A stretch of DNA of 64,000 nucleotides, taken from NCBI GenBank assembly GCA_963792485.1, contig CAWBWL010000012.1, forward strand, positions 36,734 to 100,733, in the 5' to 3' direction. This stretch comes from JANOYJ01 sp963792485. Its GTDB lineage: Bacteria; Pseudomonadota; Alphaproteobacteria; Rhizobiales; Rhizobiaceae. The notes under the pieces were generated by a model. The model was not told the DNA's origin. It made no database searches and saw only the letters and a list, made by a program, of their open reading frames with translations. This document shows positions 1 through 8,648 of this stretch, one piece after another. Both the position numbers and the translations under genes were made by a program. How positions within the stretch are numbered: position 1 is the first letter of the stretch; every line of letters begins with the position of its first letter.

Positions 1-123
1 GATCTGGGGCTTGGGGCGGGATATGCGGGGTCGTATTGGGGCGGGAATGTTGCGCAGCTGCATGCGGTGAAGGCGGCGCATGATCCGGGGAATTTGTTTC
101 AGCATGGGCAAAGCGTGGTGTAA
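1..123 (+). CDS. FAD-linked oxidase, C-terminal end (partial)
   Basis: This is the last 40 codons of a gene that starts before the window, read in frame 1 to a TAA at 121-123. The residues include YWGGNVAQLHAVKAAHDPGN followed by LFQHGQSV, the typical end of the berberine-bridge-enzyme-like (BBE) domain that closes many FAD-binding oxidoreductases. In that family the N-terminal FAD domain binds the cofactor, often covalently, and oxidises alcohols or sugars; neither the FAD domain nor the substrate can be seen here. The stop codon is the first three bases of a perfect 42-bp inverted repeat. The family call is fairly sure, the substrate unknown. Confidence 0.75.
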   Translation, partial: DLGLGAGYAGSYWGGNVAQLHAVKAAHDPGNLFQHGQSVV

Positions 124-213
124 TTTCGGTGACAGTTTACTTAATTCAAAATGAATGGCGATACTCCAAGCATCGCCATTCATTTTGAATTAAGTAAACT
201 GTCACCGAAATTA
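121..213. repeat. 42-bp perfect inverted repeat, 9-base loop
   Basis: Left arm 121-162 and right arm 172-213 are exact reverse complements around a 9-base loop (163-171). The arm begins TAATTTCGGTGACAGTTTAC and is AT-rich compared with the flanking GC-rich DNA. It starts on the TAA stop of the upstream oxidase gene. A hairpin this long and perfect suggests a miniature mobile or REP-like element rather than a simple terminator, although it could also end transcription. The mobile-element assignment is inference; no transposase lies nearby. Confidence 0.75.
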
Positions 214-275
214 CTCCACCCACAAACTCGCCACATTCCATGCTAAGACACTCCGCAATGCGCGGCGTTGAAAAC

Positions 276-1271
276 ATGAGATGTGTCCGAGTGCTCCTGG
301 CCGCTGCTGGGACTCTGTCCGCTGGCGGGGCGCTGGCGCAAGAGGCGCAATATGTGCTGATTTCGTTCGACGGCGCTGGTCCCCTGCCGCAATGGGAGCG
401 CAGTCTGGCTCTCGCCGCCAAATCAGGCGCGCGCTTCACCTACTTTCTCTCCTGCGTCAACGCCCTGCCCCGCGAGCTCTCCGCCAATTACCGCATGCCA
501 GACGGGCAGGCGGGCAAATCCAATGTCGGCTTTGGCGGATCGAAAACGGAGGTCGAAGCAAGGCTTTTGACCATCTGGCGCGCGAAAAGCTCCGGCCATG
601 AGATCGCCAACCACGCCTGCGGGCATTTTGACGGCAAGGATTGGACGAAGGCTGACTGGCTTGCCGAGTTTAATGCCTTCGATGCGATCATGACCAACGC
701 CTTTGCCGCCATTGGCTCCGCCCAGGAGCCGCAAGGCTGGCGCGCCTTTGTTAAGAGCGGCATCAAGGGTTTCCGCGCGCCCTATCTGTCGGTCAACAAG
801 GCGCTGTATGAGGCGCTCGCCGCGCATGGCTTTGCCTATGATGCGAGCGGCACGGAGCGGGAGATTTCCATGCCGCGCCCCAGCCGCGTCACAAAATTCG
901 CATTGCCTTTCATCCCCGAAGGCCCGGCCCAGCGCCGCATCATCGCCATGGACTACAATCTGTTCGTCCGCCACTCCGGCGGCTTCGAGCGGGCGGGCGG
1001 CAGCGCCGAATTCGAAGAGCGCAGCTTTGCCGCGTTCCGCCAGGCCTTTGACCGTCAATACAATGGCGCCCGCAAACCGCTGCAGATTGGCATGCATTTC
1101 ACGCTGATGAATGGCGGGGCATACTGGCGCGCGGTTGAGCGGTTGGCCACAGATGTCTGCGGCAAGCCGGATGTGCGCTGCGTGAGTTATGCGCAATATC
1201 TCAAAGACACCGCGCCGCTTCCGGCGGGCGTGGCGAAGGCGCAGACGGAGCCGCACAAGGGCGGCTCCTGA
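276..1271 (+). CDS. Secreted polysaccharide deacetylase-like protein
   Basis: A protein of 331 residues with an N-terminal signal peptide (about residues 1-22, hydrophobic and ending ALAQ). It resembles the NodB/carbohydrate esterase 4 fold: an early SFDGAG segment near residue 31, GHEIANHACGHFDG around residues 107-120 supplying candidate metal-binding histidines, and FRAPYL near residue 168 as the RxPY motif. Family members remove N- or O-acetyl groups from chitin, peptidoglycan or exopolysaccharide; the substrate here is unknown. The start at 276 is chosen because it directly precedes the signal peptide; an ATG at 240 is in frame. A paralogue without a signal peptide lies at 12327-13442. 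The convergent sbmA-like gene ends 5 bases away. Confidence 0.8.
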   Translation: MRCVRVLLAAAGTLSAGGALAQEAQYVLISFDGAGPLPQWERSLALAAKSGARFTYFLSCVNALPRELSANYRMPDGQAGKSNVGFGGSKTEVEARLLTIWRAKSSGHEIANHACGHFDGKDWTKADWLAEFNAFDAIMTNAFAAIGSAQEPQGWRAFVKSGIKGFRAPYLSVNKALYEALAAHGFAYDASGTEREISMPRPSRVTKFALPFIPEGPAQRRIIAMDYNLFVRHSGGFERAGGSAEFEERSFAAFRQAFDRQYNGARKPLQIGMHFTLMNGGAYWRAVERLATDVCGKPDVRCVSYAQYLKDTAPLPAGVAKAQTEPHKGGS

Positions 1272-1275
1272 GCGG

Positions 1276-2574
1276 TCAGGCAGCAGGGGCGCCCTGCTCT
1301 TCCAGCCATTTCTGGTCGATTTCGGGCAGTTTCTCCTCGTCGATCACGGCCTCGAACGCGCGCAGACGGCGATAGATGGAGATCATTTCGATGATCGTCG
1401 TCCAGGAATTGATAAGGTATTGGAATGAATTCTTGACCTGATCAAACGCGTTGAGAATCTGGTTGAACAGACCGAAGGTGATTTTTCCGGCGATGATGGT
1501 TGGGGCGAGCACAACATAGGCGAAGATATTGTCGGACTGGAGATAAAAATACCTGCCGACATTGAAATACATATAGTTGGCGTAAAGCTTGAAATAGTTC
1601 TTCCGGACATTTTCAAACAGTTCTTTCACGGTTGGAGGCTCGGCGCGTTGGGCGTCGTCCTCGCCGAGGACCAGTTCCTTGCGGTAGGCGGCCTCGACCC
1701 GCTGGTTCTTGAATTCCAGGCCCGGAAGCCGGATACCGATCAGCATAAAAAAAACGGTGCCCAAGAGCGCCCAGAAGACAGAGGCGTAAACCAGAGAATG
1801 TTTGATCTCGCCAAAAAAGGGTAGCTCGCTGGCGCTGACTGAGTATTTTGCAAGGATTGGAAGAAAGGCGACCAGCGTCAGGATGGCGTCAACGAAGGCA
1901 ACGCCCAAGCCCTCCATAATACCGGCAAAGCGCATTGTGTCCTCCTGTACACGCTGCGAGGCGCCTTCAATGTGCCGGACCTTCTGCCAATTTTCCATGT
2001 AGTAATTGTTCATTGCGGTGCGCCAGCGGAAGACGAAATGGCTGACGAAGAACCGGTTCAGCACGGCCACAAACACCGCGACAAAAGCGATGCCCGCGAA
2101 AATCCACAGGCTGCCGATATAGTCCCCCGCTGTGATCGCTGGCGGCTTTGGCGCGGCGGGGACAGCGGGAGCTGCGCCGTCGGCTGCGGGCATGGCGATC
2201 GACAGCGCCTTCTGGATCAGGTCATAAAACGGCCCGTACCAGTCATTGATCGCCACAGAAACCTGCACCTGAAACGAGGTGACAAACAGGATCAGCGCTG
2301 CGCCCAAAATTGACCAGACCGACCAGGGATGCGGCCGGAAAACGCGCCAGAAAGCATAGAAAATCAGCGTGGCTGCAAGGTAGTAGATATAGAACCACAC
2401 AAACGGTTTGGTGAGGAACTTGCCGACGCCAATCACCGGCTCCTGCGCCCCGCCCAGCCCGATCCATCCCGCCACTGTATCGCCAACCGTATACCAGCCT
2501 GTGATGCACACTACGCCCCAGATGGCGAGGGAGGCGAAGAACAATCTCGGTTCTGGAAAAAACGAACGGAACAT
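1276..2574 (-). CDS. sbmA: SbmA/BacA-family peptide transporter
   Basis: A 432-residue inner-membrane protein of the SbmA/BacA family, which uses the proton gradient to import peptides (microcins, bleomycin, proline-rich or nodule-specific peptides). In rhizobia BacA is needed for chronic host infection. The sequence has an N-terminal hydrophobic segment (FFASLAIWGVVCITGWYTVG), several further membrane segments, the VQVSVAINDWYGPFYDLIQKAL region and the conserved RVQEDTMRFAGIMEGLG stretch. It is slightly longer than E. coli SbmA (about 406 residues) because of an Ala/Pro-rich insert near residues 130-145. It lacks the ATPase domain of the related ABC-type SbmA-like transporters. It appears monocistronic and convergent with the deacetylase gene. 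Confidence 0.9.
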   Translation of the reverse strand: MFRSFFPEPRLFFASLAIWGVVCITGWYTVGDTVAGWIGLGGAQEPVIGVGKFLTKPFVWFYIYYLAATLIFYAFWRVFRPHPWSVWSILGAALILFVTSFQVQVSVAINDWYGPFYDLIQKALSIAMPAADGAAPAVPAAPKPPAITAGDYIGSLWIFAGIAFVAVFVAVLNRFFVSHFVFRWRTAMNNYYMENWQKVRHIEGASQRVQEDTMRFAGIMEGLGVAFVDAILTLVAFLPILAKYSVSASELPFFGEIKHSLVYASVFWALLGTVFFMLIGIRLPGLEFKNQRVEAAYRKELVLGEDDAQRAEPPTVKELFENVRKNYFKLYANYMYFNVGRYFYLQSDNIFAYVVLAPTIIAGKITFGLFNQILNAFDQVKNSFQYLINSWTTIIEMISIYRRLRAFEAVIDEEKLPEIDQKWLEEQGAPAA

Positions 2575-2760
2575 CGGCAGCTGCCTTTCGGGGTGTTTGA
2601 TTCGTGGCGGAAGCTAACGCATTCCAACCGGTTTGACAGCGCCGGTCGCGCGCCGCTCACGCGCTTGTGCACCTGGCGCTGGCGGGCGGCAGGGCCGCCT
2701 GCCCTTCACTCTGAGCCAATCGCCACCAGGCATGTCCGCGCGCCTGCGTCCCGGGCAGTT

Positions 2761-3357
2761 CTACAATTGCGCGCCTCCCCATTCCCCCCGATACCCCTGC
2801 CCGCCCCAATGCCTGATCGCCGCGCTCCTGGCCGGAGCCGGCGGGTTGTAGTGCCGGTCAAGGCTTGCCAGTGCCGTCTTGAGCATGAGTTTGGCCGAGC
2901 GCACCGGCCATTGCCGCTCCATCTCGACCTGTTCGAGGCCCTTGAGATAGCAGCAGATGTCGATGAGGGCGCCGGAGAGCTCGGGGCCGACAGCGGCGAG
3001 CGCGCGCTCCAGCCTTTGCCGCGCAGCCAGCGCCGCATCGGTGAGATTGGCAAGGCTGTCCTGCGCGCCGCGCCGGCCGGAGGAGACCGCCGCGCTCCAG
3101 TTTGCCGATACGCGCTGCATGATCAGGCCGCGGGTGAAGTCGGCGCGCAGCCGCTCGCCGGCGTTGAACTCGTCAATCGACAGATACGCGCTGCCATCCT
3201 TGCCCTTGCGGCGCATGAGCGAGGCGAGCGGAGATTCGTCAAGATTGACTGCGGCTTTGCGTGCCGCGCCATCGATCATGAACTCGGCAAAGCCGGTCCG
3301 GCGTCCGGTGCTGCGGTCATGGCCGCGCAGTGCTGCTGCTGTTTTCATGGCGGTCAC
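2761..3357 (-). CDS. DUF6456 domain protein
   Basis: A basic protein of about 198 residues. The C-terminal part (SAKLMLKTALASLDRHY near residues 155-175) matches what I recall of DUF6456, a domain found almost only in alphaproteobacteria and of unknown function. The start is probably the GTG at 3357, whose bases overlap the TGA of the upstream DnaA-C-like gene by 4 bp, so the two are translationally coupled; an ATG three codons later is the alternative. Coupling to a replication-initiator-like DNA-binding protein suggests a regulatory or DNA-binding role, which is inference. Confidence 0.75.
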   Translation of the reverse strand: MTAMKTAAALRGHDRSTGRRTGFAEFMIDGAARKAAVNLDESPLASLMRRKGKDGSAYLSIDEFNAGERLRADFTRGLIMQRVSANWSAAVSSGRRGAQDSLANLTDAALAARQRLERALAAVGPELSGALIDICCYLKGLEQVEMERQWPVRSAKLMLKTALASLDRHYNPPAPARSAAIRHWGGQGYRGEWGGAQL

Positions 3358-3776
3358 CGGCGCGCGCCGCGCCCGAAGGCGACATCAATGATCTTCTCGA
3401 TCATGAGCAGGACTTCTTCAAATTCCTCATCGTCGCGCAAATCCTCGATGACGTGGCAGGCATGGGCAACTGTCGAGCGTTCGCGCTGAAATCCGTCGCC
3501 GACTTCCTGCAGCGACAGGCCGACGACGACATGAGCGAGATACATGCCCATCTGGCGGGCGCGGGAAATCTCGGTGCGCGAGCGTTCGGGGCTGCGCATG
3601 TCGCGGCCGGAAATGGCAAAGCAGGCGCACAATATATCCTGCACGCGCTCGCACAGTTCCATCACCTCCTCCCGGCGCGAAGAGCCGCGCGGCGTCACGC
3701 GGAAACTTGACGGAACGCTGACATTTGTGCTTGCTTTGTTCCGCGCAACGGCAAGAGTTGTCTGCAAATTGTTCAC
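3354..3776 (-). CDS. Stand-alone DnaA C-terminal-domain-like DNA-binding protein
   Basis: A protein of 140 residues whose second half (about 45-130) resembles DnaA domain IV, the helix-turn-helix that reads DnaA boxes: SRTEISRARQMGMYLAHVV, LSLQEVGDGFQRERSTV and AHACHVIEDL. The AAA+ ATPase domain of DnaA is absent, so it could bind DNA but not load helicase. In DnaA proteins the signature reads (D/N)HSTV; here it is ERSTVAHA. Probable GTG start at 3776. It is the first gene of a two-gene operon with the DUF6456 gene (4-bp overlap). Such proteins are common in alphaproteobacteria and their function is not established. Confidence 0.8.
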   Translation of the reverse strand: MNNLQTTLAVARNKASTNVSVPSSFRVTPRGSSRREEVMELCERVQDILCACFAISGRDMRSPERSRTEISRARQMGMYLAHVVVGLSLQEVGDGFQRERSTVAHACHVIEDLRDDEEFEEVLLMIEKIIDVAFGRGARR

Positions 3777-3956
3777 GATGCTGCCCCTTCTCAGACTTAG
3801 GAATAAATTCTTTTACTCTCTGGGGCAAGCTGTAGGATGAGATTTTTGGCGAGGCGTTCCAACCCTCTGTTTTTCCAGCAATAAATCTTTTCTCACTGCG
3901 ATTTTATCCCCGCCCCGCAGCGCGCCCTTATCCTCAGGCTTTTCGCAGGAGGCGTG

Positions 3957-4340
3957 ATGGACAAGTCAATACTGCTACGCGAGGTTGCGGCATTCCGCAA
4001 AAACCGTGATCGGGAGATTCAGGATCTGCGCCGCGCGGCGCTGCTGCAAAGGTTTGGAGTTTCCGCTGCGGGCGAGCTCGCGCAATCAACCCCGGTGCGC
4101 CTGGCGCAATTGGTGCGCACCGTCCGTCAGGCCATCGCCAGAGAGCGCATGCGCGGCATTGCCCGTCACCATCGATATGATCTCAACCGGCACATCGCCT
4201 TGAAGGAGTTGCTGGATGAATTGCTGAAGCTGCCGCAAATACAAAACGGCGCCGAAGCGCCGTTCCGTAAAGTTACCCGAAGACGAAGATCAGGCGGCCT
4301 TGCGCTTGCGGCCGAGGCCCATGGTGCGGGCGAGGTTTGA
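3957..4340 (+). CDS. Small basic hypothetical protein
   Basis: A protein of 127 residues, rich in Arg, Leu and Glu, probably helical and cytoplasmic; no family recognised. The first ~95 residues (MDKSILLREVAAFRKNRD onward) have real-protein composition. The last ~30, rich in Arg, Gly and Ala, may be an overrun, because the ORF ends 50 bp inside the 3' end of the convergent mucR-like gene. The start at ATG 3957 is supported by AGGAGG at 3947-3952. The strong ribosome-binding site is the best evidence that the gene is real. Confidence 0.55.
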   Translation: MDKSILLREVAAFRKNRDREIQDLRRAALLQRFGVSAAGELAQSTPVRLAQLVRTVRQAIARERMRGIARHHRYDLNRHIALKELLDELLKLPQIQNGAEAPFRKVTRRRRSGGLALAAEAHGAGEV

Positions 4341-4721
4341 ACGCGCCTTGGCGTAGTTCGGGGCCACCATCGGGTAGCTGGCATCAAGGCCCCACTTCTC
4401 GCGATACTCATCCGGCGTCAGCCCGTAATGGGTCATCAAGTGCCGCTTCAGCGATTTGAAGTGCTTTCCGTCTTCCAGGCACACAATATAGGCGTCGGTG
4501 ACAGACTTCTTCGGGTTGACTGCCGGCTTCTGCTTCTCAACAACCGGCTCAGGCTCCGGCAATGCGCCCATTTTGGCAAATGTGGAATGCACATTGCCGA
4601 TCAGGGTCGCTAGTTCCGAGAGCGGCACAGAATTGTTGGATACATAGGCAGAAACGACATCCGCTGTCAGGCTGATGATCATTTCCTGACGCTCACTGGC
4701 GTCTTGCGCTAAATCAGACAT
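4290..4721 (-). CDS. mucR: MucR/Ros-family transcriptional regulator
   Basis: A 143-residue regulator of the Ros/MucR prokaryotic zinc-finger family, which in rhizobia, Brucella and Caulobacter controls exopolysaccharide, motility, virulence and cell-cycle genes by binding AT-rich DNA. The N-terminal half carries the oligomerisation region (LTADVVSAYVSNNSVPLSEL). The C-terminal half carries the DNA-binding domain with VCLEDGKHFKSLKRHLMTHYG followed by LTPDEYREKWGL. The second zinc position is Asp (C-x2-D) rather than Cys, as in MucR-type members. The start at 4721 (MSDLAQ) is preferred to an in-frame ATG 18 codons upstream because the family begins there. Its upstream region is unusually AT-rich, compatible with autoregulation. 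Confidence 0.93.
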   Translation of the reverse strand: MSDLAQDASERQEMIISLTADVVSAYVSNNSVPLSELATLIGNVHSTFAKMGALPEPEPVVEKQKPAVNPKKSVTDAYIVCLEDGKHFKSLKRHLMTHYGLTPDEYREKWGLDASYPMVAPNYAKARSNLARTMGLGRKRKAA

Positions 4722-5142
4722 TATTTTTCTCGCTTTTGTTGATTTGACCGTTTTGCATCGTTGCTGATTTTGCAAACGAAATCCGGACCGCGGACACTAT
4801 TGAAAATCAACTATTGTTCTCTTTTTACTTTTCCGGTCAAAAGTCAAATTAATTGTCGTTAAAAATTGTCACATGTCAACAAACGTATGGATGGTGGAGT
4901 TGGCGTTGCTTTCGACCGGCGGAAATTCTCCTTTTTGGAATTCAATACAGTTTTCAGCAAGATTACAAAGGCGCTCACTATTGTTTTGCGGGATATATTG
5001 CCGTTGCGTAACCTATCCTTGGTTGTCACTATGCAGCGTGTCCCTGTGGCGGCGCCGGGGTGCCGCCCCTGCCAAGTCCTTGTCCAATGCGGCCTCAGCG
5101 CATATTTCTGGGTCACGAACACACACGCGAGAGGATGAGGCG
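4722..5142. other. 421-bp divergent intergenic region, no gene seen
   Basis: The region lies between the divergently transcribed mucR-like gene and msrB. The mucR-proximal part (about 4725-4870) is markedly AT-rich for this genome, with many T-A steps, the kind of DNA MucR-family proteins bind; this is a candidate autoregulatory site but no defined operator was identified. The ORFs crossing the region lack family resemblance and good start signals, so I see no supported gene. The msrB ribosome-binding site (GAGGATGAGG) lies at its right end. Confidence 0.5.
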
Positions 5143-5544
5143 ATGACACTGAAAGTGGCGAAATCCGATGCCGAATGGCGCGAGCAGCTGACGCCGGAGC
5201 AATATCAGGTCGCGCGCAAGCACGGCACAGAGCGTGCCTTCACCGGTCCGAACTGGGACAATCACGAGGCGGGAACATATAGCTGCGTCTGCTGCGGCAA
5301 GCCGCTGTTTTCGTCTGACACCAAATTCAACTCCGGCACTGGCTGGCCAAGCTTTTACGCCCCGGTTGAGCCCGGCGCTGTCGCCGAGCACGCGGACCGC
5401 GGCTTTTTCATGACCCGCACCGAAATCCGCTGCGCCGATTGCGACGCCCATCTTGGCCATGTCTTCAATGACGGGCCAAAGCCCACGGGCCTCAGATATT
5501 GCATGAACGGGACGGCGATGGGGTTTGAAAGAACCAAATCATGA
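5143..5544 (+). CDS. msrB: Peptide-methionine (R)-S-oxide reductase MsrB
   Basis: A 133-residue enzyme that reduces methionine-R-sulfoxide in oxidised proteins back to methionine with thioredoxin. It has the two zinc-binding CxxC pairs ([10 protein letters not shown] and [13 protein letters not shown]), the [10 protein letters not shown] motif and the catalytic cysteine in RYCMNG near the C-terminus, where most relatives have RYC(I/V)N. The start at 5143 follows a GAGGATGAGG ribosome-binding site and fits the family's usual N-terminus; the frame is open further upstream but not supported. No signal peptide, so probably cytoplasmic. The downstream phosphoesterase start overlaps its stop (ATGA), suggesting translational coupling. 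Confidence 0.95.
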   Translation: MTLKVAKSDAEWREQLTPEQYQVARKHGTERAFTGPNWDNHEAGTYSCVCCGKPLFSSDTKFNSGTGWPSFYAPVEPGAVAEHADRGFFMTRTEIRCADCDAHLGHVFNDGPKPTGLRYCMNGTAMGFERTKS

Positions 5545-6506
5545 CACGCTTGGCATGCATCGCTGGGCTGGCTGGCGCGCTCGCCCTGTTTCCCGGCCAC
5601 TCACCCGCCGCTGCGCAGATCAAGCATGTCATTGTCATCGTCATGGAAAATACCGACGCCGGGAAAGCGGGCGGCGACCGCTATATTTACGGTAATGTGG
5701 AAGAGGCGCCGTATATCAACAAGACGCTGATGCCCGCTCACGCCCACGCTGCGAACTTCATGGATATTCTCAGCCTGTCCACGCCGAGCGAGCCGCACTA
5801 CATTTTGATGGAAGCGGGAACCACCGTGTTTCCCGATATCACCTTCGGCGACACGGACGACGCCAATTTTGACCCTTCCGCCAAGCGCAGCACCGCATCG
5901 AAGGATCATCTTGTCAGCCAGATGGAGGCGACGGGCGGACGGGTTACATGGATGAGTTATCAGGAGGGCCTGTCGGCGCAGACCGGCGCCTGCCCCATCA
6001 ATTCCAGCAAAGAGAATGGCTACGCCGCCAAGCACAATCCATTCGTTTTCTTTCAGGACGTGTCCGGCAATCCGCCATCGAAGGACAATGAATACTGCGC
6101 GGCGCATCACAAGCCCTATTCCGCCCTCGCCGGCGACCTTTCCAGCAATACCGTCGCCAGCTACGTCTTCATCACGCCCAATATGTGCAATGACATGCAT
6201 GACGATTGTGAAGGCGGCCGCGTGCGCCAGGGCGATGATTGGCTGCAATCAGAGCTTCCCCCAATGATGGAATGGGCGCAGAGCAATGACGGCGTGATCT
6301 TCCTCGCCTGGGACGAGGGCAAGGAGACGCAGAATCTGCCGTTCCTGGCGATCGGTGCCCAAGTAAAAAAGGGCTTTGCGGGCGCGCAGACCTATGATCA
6401 CCGCTCAATCATCAAGTCGGTTGAGAAGATATTTGGGCTGCCCGTGCTTGAGGCGGTAAAGGACAGTAATGATCTTGGGGATTTGTTTGAGGACGGGCTG
6501 GAATAG
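5541..6506 (+). CDS. Secreted phosphoesterase (phospholipase C/acid phosphatase-like)
   Basis: A 321-residue protein with a signal peptide (about residues 1-25, ending SPAAAQ). The mature protein opens with [12 protein letters not shown], the metal-binding motif of the phosphoesterase family PF04185 (phospholipases C, AcpA-type acid phosphatases). Later it has [19 protein letters not shown] and [18 protein letters not shown], the other conserved blocks of that family. It should hydrolyse phosphate esters in the periplasm or outside the cell; the substrate cannot be read from the sequence. The start overlaps the msrB stop by 4 bp, so the two form an operon. Confidence 0.85.
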   Translation: MTRLACIAGLAGALALFPGHSPAAAQIKHVIVIVMENTDAGKAGGDRYIYGNVEEAPYINKTLMPAHAHAANFMDILSLSTPSEPHYILMEAGTTVFPDITFGDTDDANFDPSAKRSTASKDHLVSQMEATGGRVTWMSYQEGLSAQTGACPINSSKENGYAAKHNPFVFFQDVSGNPPSKDNEYCAAHHKPYSALAGDLSSNTVASYVFITPNMCNDMHDDCEGGRVRQGDDWLQSELPPMMEWAQSNDGVIFLAWDEGKETQNLPFLAIGAQVKKGFAGAQTYDHRSIIKSVEKIFGLPVLEAVKDSNDLGDLFEDGLE

Positions 6507-6536
6507 GACTGCCGCCTTCTCGCCCGGCGGCGCCTG

Positions 6537-7109
6537 TCAAATCTCCACGCCATAATACCCCAGCGCCTCTTCAAGCTCGCCTTGCTCATAGCCGAAATGC
6601 GAAATCACAAACGCTTCCAGCGTCTTGAACGTGGCGCGCAGCGCGTTGGCGTTTATTGAGCCGGGATCAGTGATCAGCGCGACTGCCGCGCCCTCGAGCC
6701 TCTCCAGAAGATCATGGATGACAAGATGCTCCGCCCGCAGCCGCGCGACCACTTTGCTCAGCCCATCGGTCCGCCCTTCAAGCGCGGGAAACACATACTG
6801 ATCTTCAATCATGTGATGCCCGGTCAGCATGTCGCATGTCGCGCCGCACAGATTGCCGAACTGGCGCATATTGGCCACCATCTGCATAGCGGAAATCGTC
6901 ACCAGCAATTGCTCCGCGCTCCCCTCGCCCGCAAACACCTGCCCCATCGCCCGGTTGACCCGCGCCATCTCGCGCAAATGCATCGCATGAAACAAAGCCA
7001 ACCGCCCGCCACTGCGACGCTGGGCATCGGTCACGCCGGGGATTTTTGGAGCGCTGGGGCGCGTGGTGTCGTCGGGGAGAGTAATGGGGGAATTCATGAA
7101 GGAGTCCAT
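6537..7109 (-). CDS. Hemerythrin HHE-domain protein
   Basis: A protein of 190 residues with a hemerythrin-like HHE cation-binding domain: FHAMHLREMARVNRAMG, LTGHHMIEDQYVFPALEGR, LRAEHLVIHDLLERL and ISHFGYEQGELEEALG supply the His and Glu ligands expected in the four-helix bundle. Such proteins bind a di-iron centre and take part in oxygen or NO sensing, storage or repair; the role here is unknown. The start at 7109 (MDSFMNSP) is preceded by AAGGGCGAG; 7097 is an alternative. The gene is convergent with the phosphoesterase gene. Confidence 0.85.
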   Translation of the reverse strand: MDSFMNSPITLPDDTTRPSAPKIPGVTDAQRRSGGRLALFHAMHLREMARVNRAMGQVFAGEGSAEQLLVTISAMQMVANMRQFGNLCGATCDMLTGHHMIEDQYVFPALEGRTDGLSKVVARLRAEHLVIHDLLERLEGAAVALITDPGSINANALRATFKTLEAFVISHFGYEQGELEEALGYYGVEI

Positions 7110-7348
7110 GTGGCTCGCCCTTTTACATGCGATTGCACAAATTGCAGCAAGCTGTCTCGCTCTGACCGTCTGGCAATCATGCCAGGCCACCGCCAGGCGC
7201 GAGCCGCCAAGGATTCCTGCTCCTTGAAATCGCCCAACTGTGGGATGAGAACACGAATTTTCTCAATAAATTCAATCCGCCGAAAAAATACTTATCCCAC
7301 CCCTTTCATCCTGCCCCATAATCCGCCGCGTGTGTGGAAGGGCAGGGC

Positions 7349-8104
7349 ATGTCGGATATTGACTGGAAAGGGGTGATTGAGCGGCAGTCGCGGGACTTGT
7401 TCTTTGTCATGACAGAGATGTTCTTCATGGCCGGTCTCAACAAGGGTGTGCCGGTGACGGTGCTGACGCGGCGGGTTTACCGGCGTATCTTGATCCTGCT
7501 GCGCCCGGCGGAAGCGGCGCTGCGCCGGCTGATCATCATCGCCGCGCGCGGCATTGTGCTGAAGGTCACGCCCAGCGGTCCGTTTCCGAAGGAACTGGCG
7601 GCGAAGCTGAAGAAGATGGAGCGCGCTTCAGATGCGGCTTCGGATACGGCGTTGGATAAAGCGGGGCGCATTCCGGTGTTCAATCTGATCGAGCCGCTCA
7701 AGCATTTCGCCCGGCCCGGCGGACGCAAGCCGTTTCAGGGCAGGCCCACCTCGTTTCCGCGCATCAGCGTGCCCGGCTGGTCCACGCCGTATTTTCCGCC
7801 CGAACCGGTTCCCCTCACCGGCGAGGACCCGATCAATGCCGCGCGGCTCATCCGGCGCATTACAGCGTTCAAACACGCGCTGGCAACGCTGCCCAAACAG
7901 GCGCGGCGCTATGTGCGCTGGCGCGGCAAGATGCTTCTCGAAATCCGCAAACTCACCGCGCGCAAACGCGGCTCGCGCATCTCGACCATCCGTCCCGGCT
8001 ATCCGCTGGGTCATCGCAAGAAACAGATCCATGAGGTTGACAGGGTCCTCAGCGACTGCTGCTATTTTCTGCGCGAGCTGCGCAAGGAGCAGGATACGTC
8101 GTAA
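7349..8104 (+). CDS. Conserved hypothetical protein
   Basis: A basic protein of 251 residues that I do not recognise. Residues 1-70 (MSDIDWKGVIERQSRDLF onward) include a hydrophobic stretch around VLTRRVYRRILILLRPAE and LRRLIIIAARGIVL that could contact the membrane. The middle is proline-rich (FPRISVPGWSTPYFPPEP). The C-terminal part is strongly basic and helical and ends CCYFLRELRKEQDTS. The start at ATG 7349 follows GGCAGGGC. No clear operon partner; transcription is away from the hemerythrin gene. Confidence 0.6.
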   Translation: MSDIDWKGVIERQSRDLFFVMTEMFFMAGLNKGVPVTVLTRRVYRRILILLRPAEAALRRLIIIAARGIVLKVTPSGPFPKELAAKLKKMERASDAASDTALDKAGRIPVFNLIEPLKHFARPGGRKPFQGRPTSFPRISVPGWSTPYFPPEPVPLTGEDPINAARLIRRITAFKHALATLPKQARRYVRWRGKMLLEIRKLTARKRGSRISTIRPGYPLGHRKKQIHEVDRVLSDCCYFLRELRKEQDTS

Positions 8105-8182
8105 GGGGGTCACCTCCGCTTGCATCCACGCGAATAACCGGAAGGCATGCGCCTGTCCGGCCATTCGGCTTGCCCGTATGTT

Positions 8183-8548
8183 TCAAAGCGGCCGCATGAA
8201 CTTCATCCGAACCCAGCCTGCCTTGAAATTCCCGTTTCCGGCCGGGTCGTGCCACAACTGGCACCAGACCCCTTTGACGATCAGCCGCTGTTTCCATTTC
8301 GGCAGGCCCTGAATGTCCTGCAGATCAACGCCGCCGGTGCAGGAGCCGGTCATCGACAGCACTGTGCGATTCGGATAGGCGGCCTGTTTCTGCGAATTGG
8401 GCGAGGGATATTTGCGCACATTGAGCACATCGCCCCACGGCACATCCGTAATTTTCCAGGCGACAAACGCCGAGGCATTGCCTGCAGACGGCAGGGCGGC
8501 AGCTGTTAGGAGCGCGGCAAGCGGCAGTATTTTGACGAGTTTCAGCAT
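8183..8548 (-). CDS. Secreted SH3-like domain protein
   Basis: A protein of 121 residues. Residues 1-25 are a signal peptide (MLKLVKILPLAALLTAAALP then AGNASA). The mature part begins with WKITDVPWGDVLNVRKYPSP, the opening strand of bacterial SH3 (SH3b) domains, which bind cell-wall or peptide ligands. VWCQLWHD and GNGNFKAGWVRMKFMRPL close the domain. Four mature cysteines or fewer leave room for one disulfide. It is probably periplasmic; the function is unknown. The start at 8548 is chosen as the Met directly before the signal peptide. Confidence 0.7.
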   Translation of the reverse strand: MLKLVKILPLAALLTAAALPSAGNASAFVAWKITDVPWGDVLNVRKYPSPNSQKQAAYPNRTVLSMTGSCTGGVDLQDIQGLPKWKQRLIVKGVWCQLWHDPAGNGNFKAGWVRMKFMRPL

Positions 8549-8648
8549 TTCAGCAATTCCTTGTTTTGCGTTGCGCTCCACTGATGCGGACCCTATGTCT
8601 GGCTGACTGAACTTTTGCTGATCCCCACATTCATTTCAGGTTCACCCC

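Noticed and set aside
146..439. Minus-strand ORF starting across the palindrome
   Set aside because: Part of it is the palindrome itself and the rest is antisense to the signal peptide of the deacetylase; no family resemblance.
4290..4721. MucR zinc finger with Asp in place of the second Cys as a defect
   Set aside because: As far as I recall, MucR-type members commonly have C-x2-D here, so it is not unusual.
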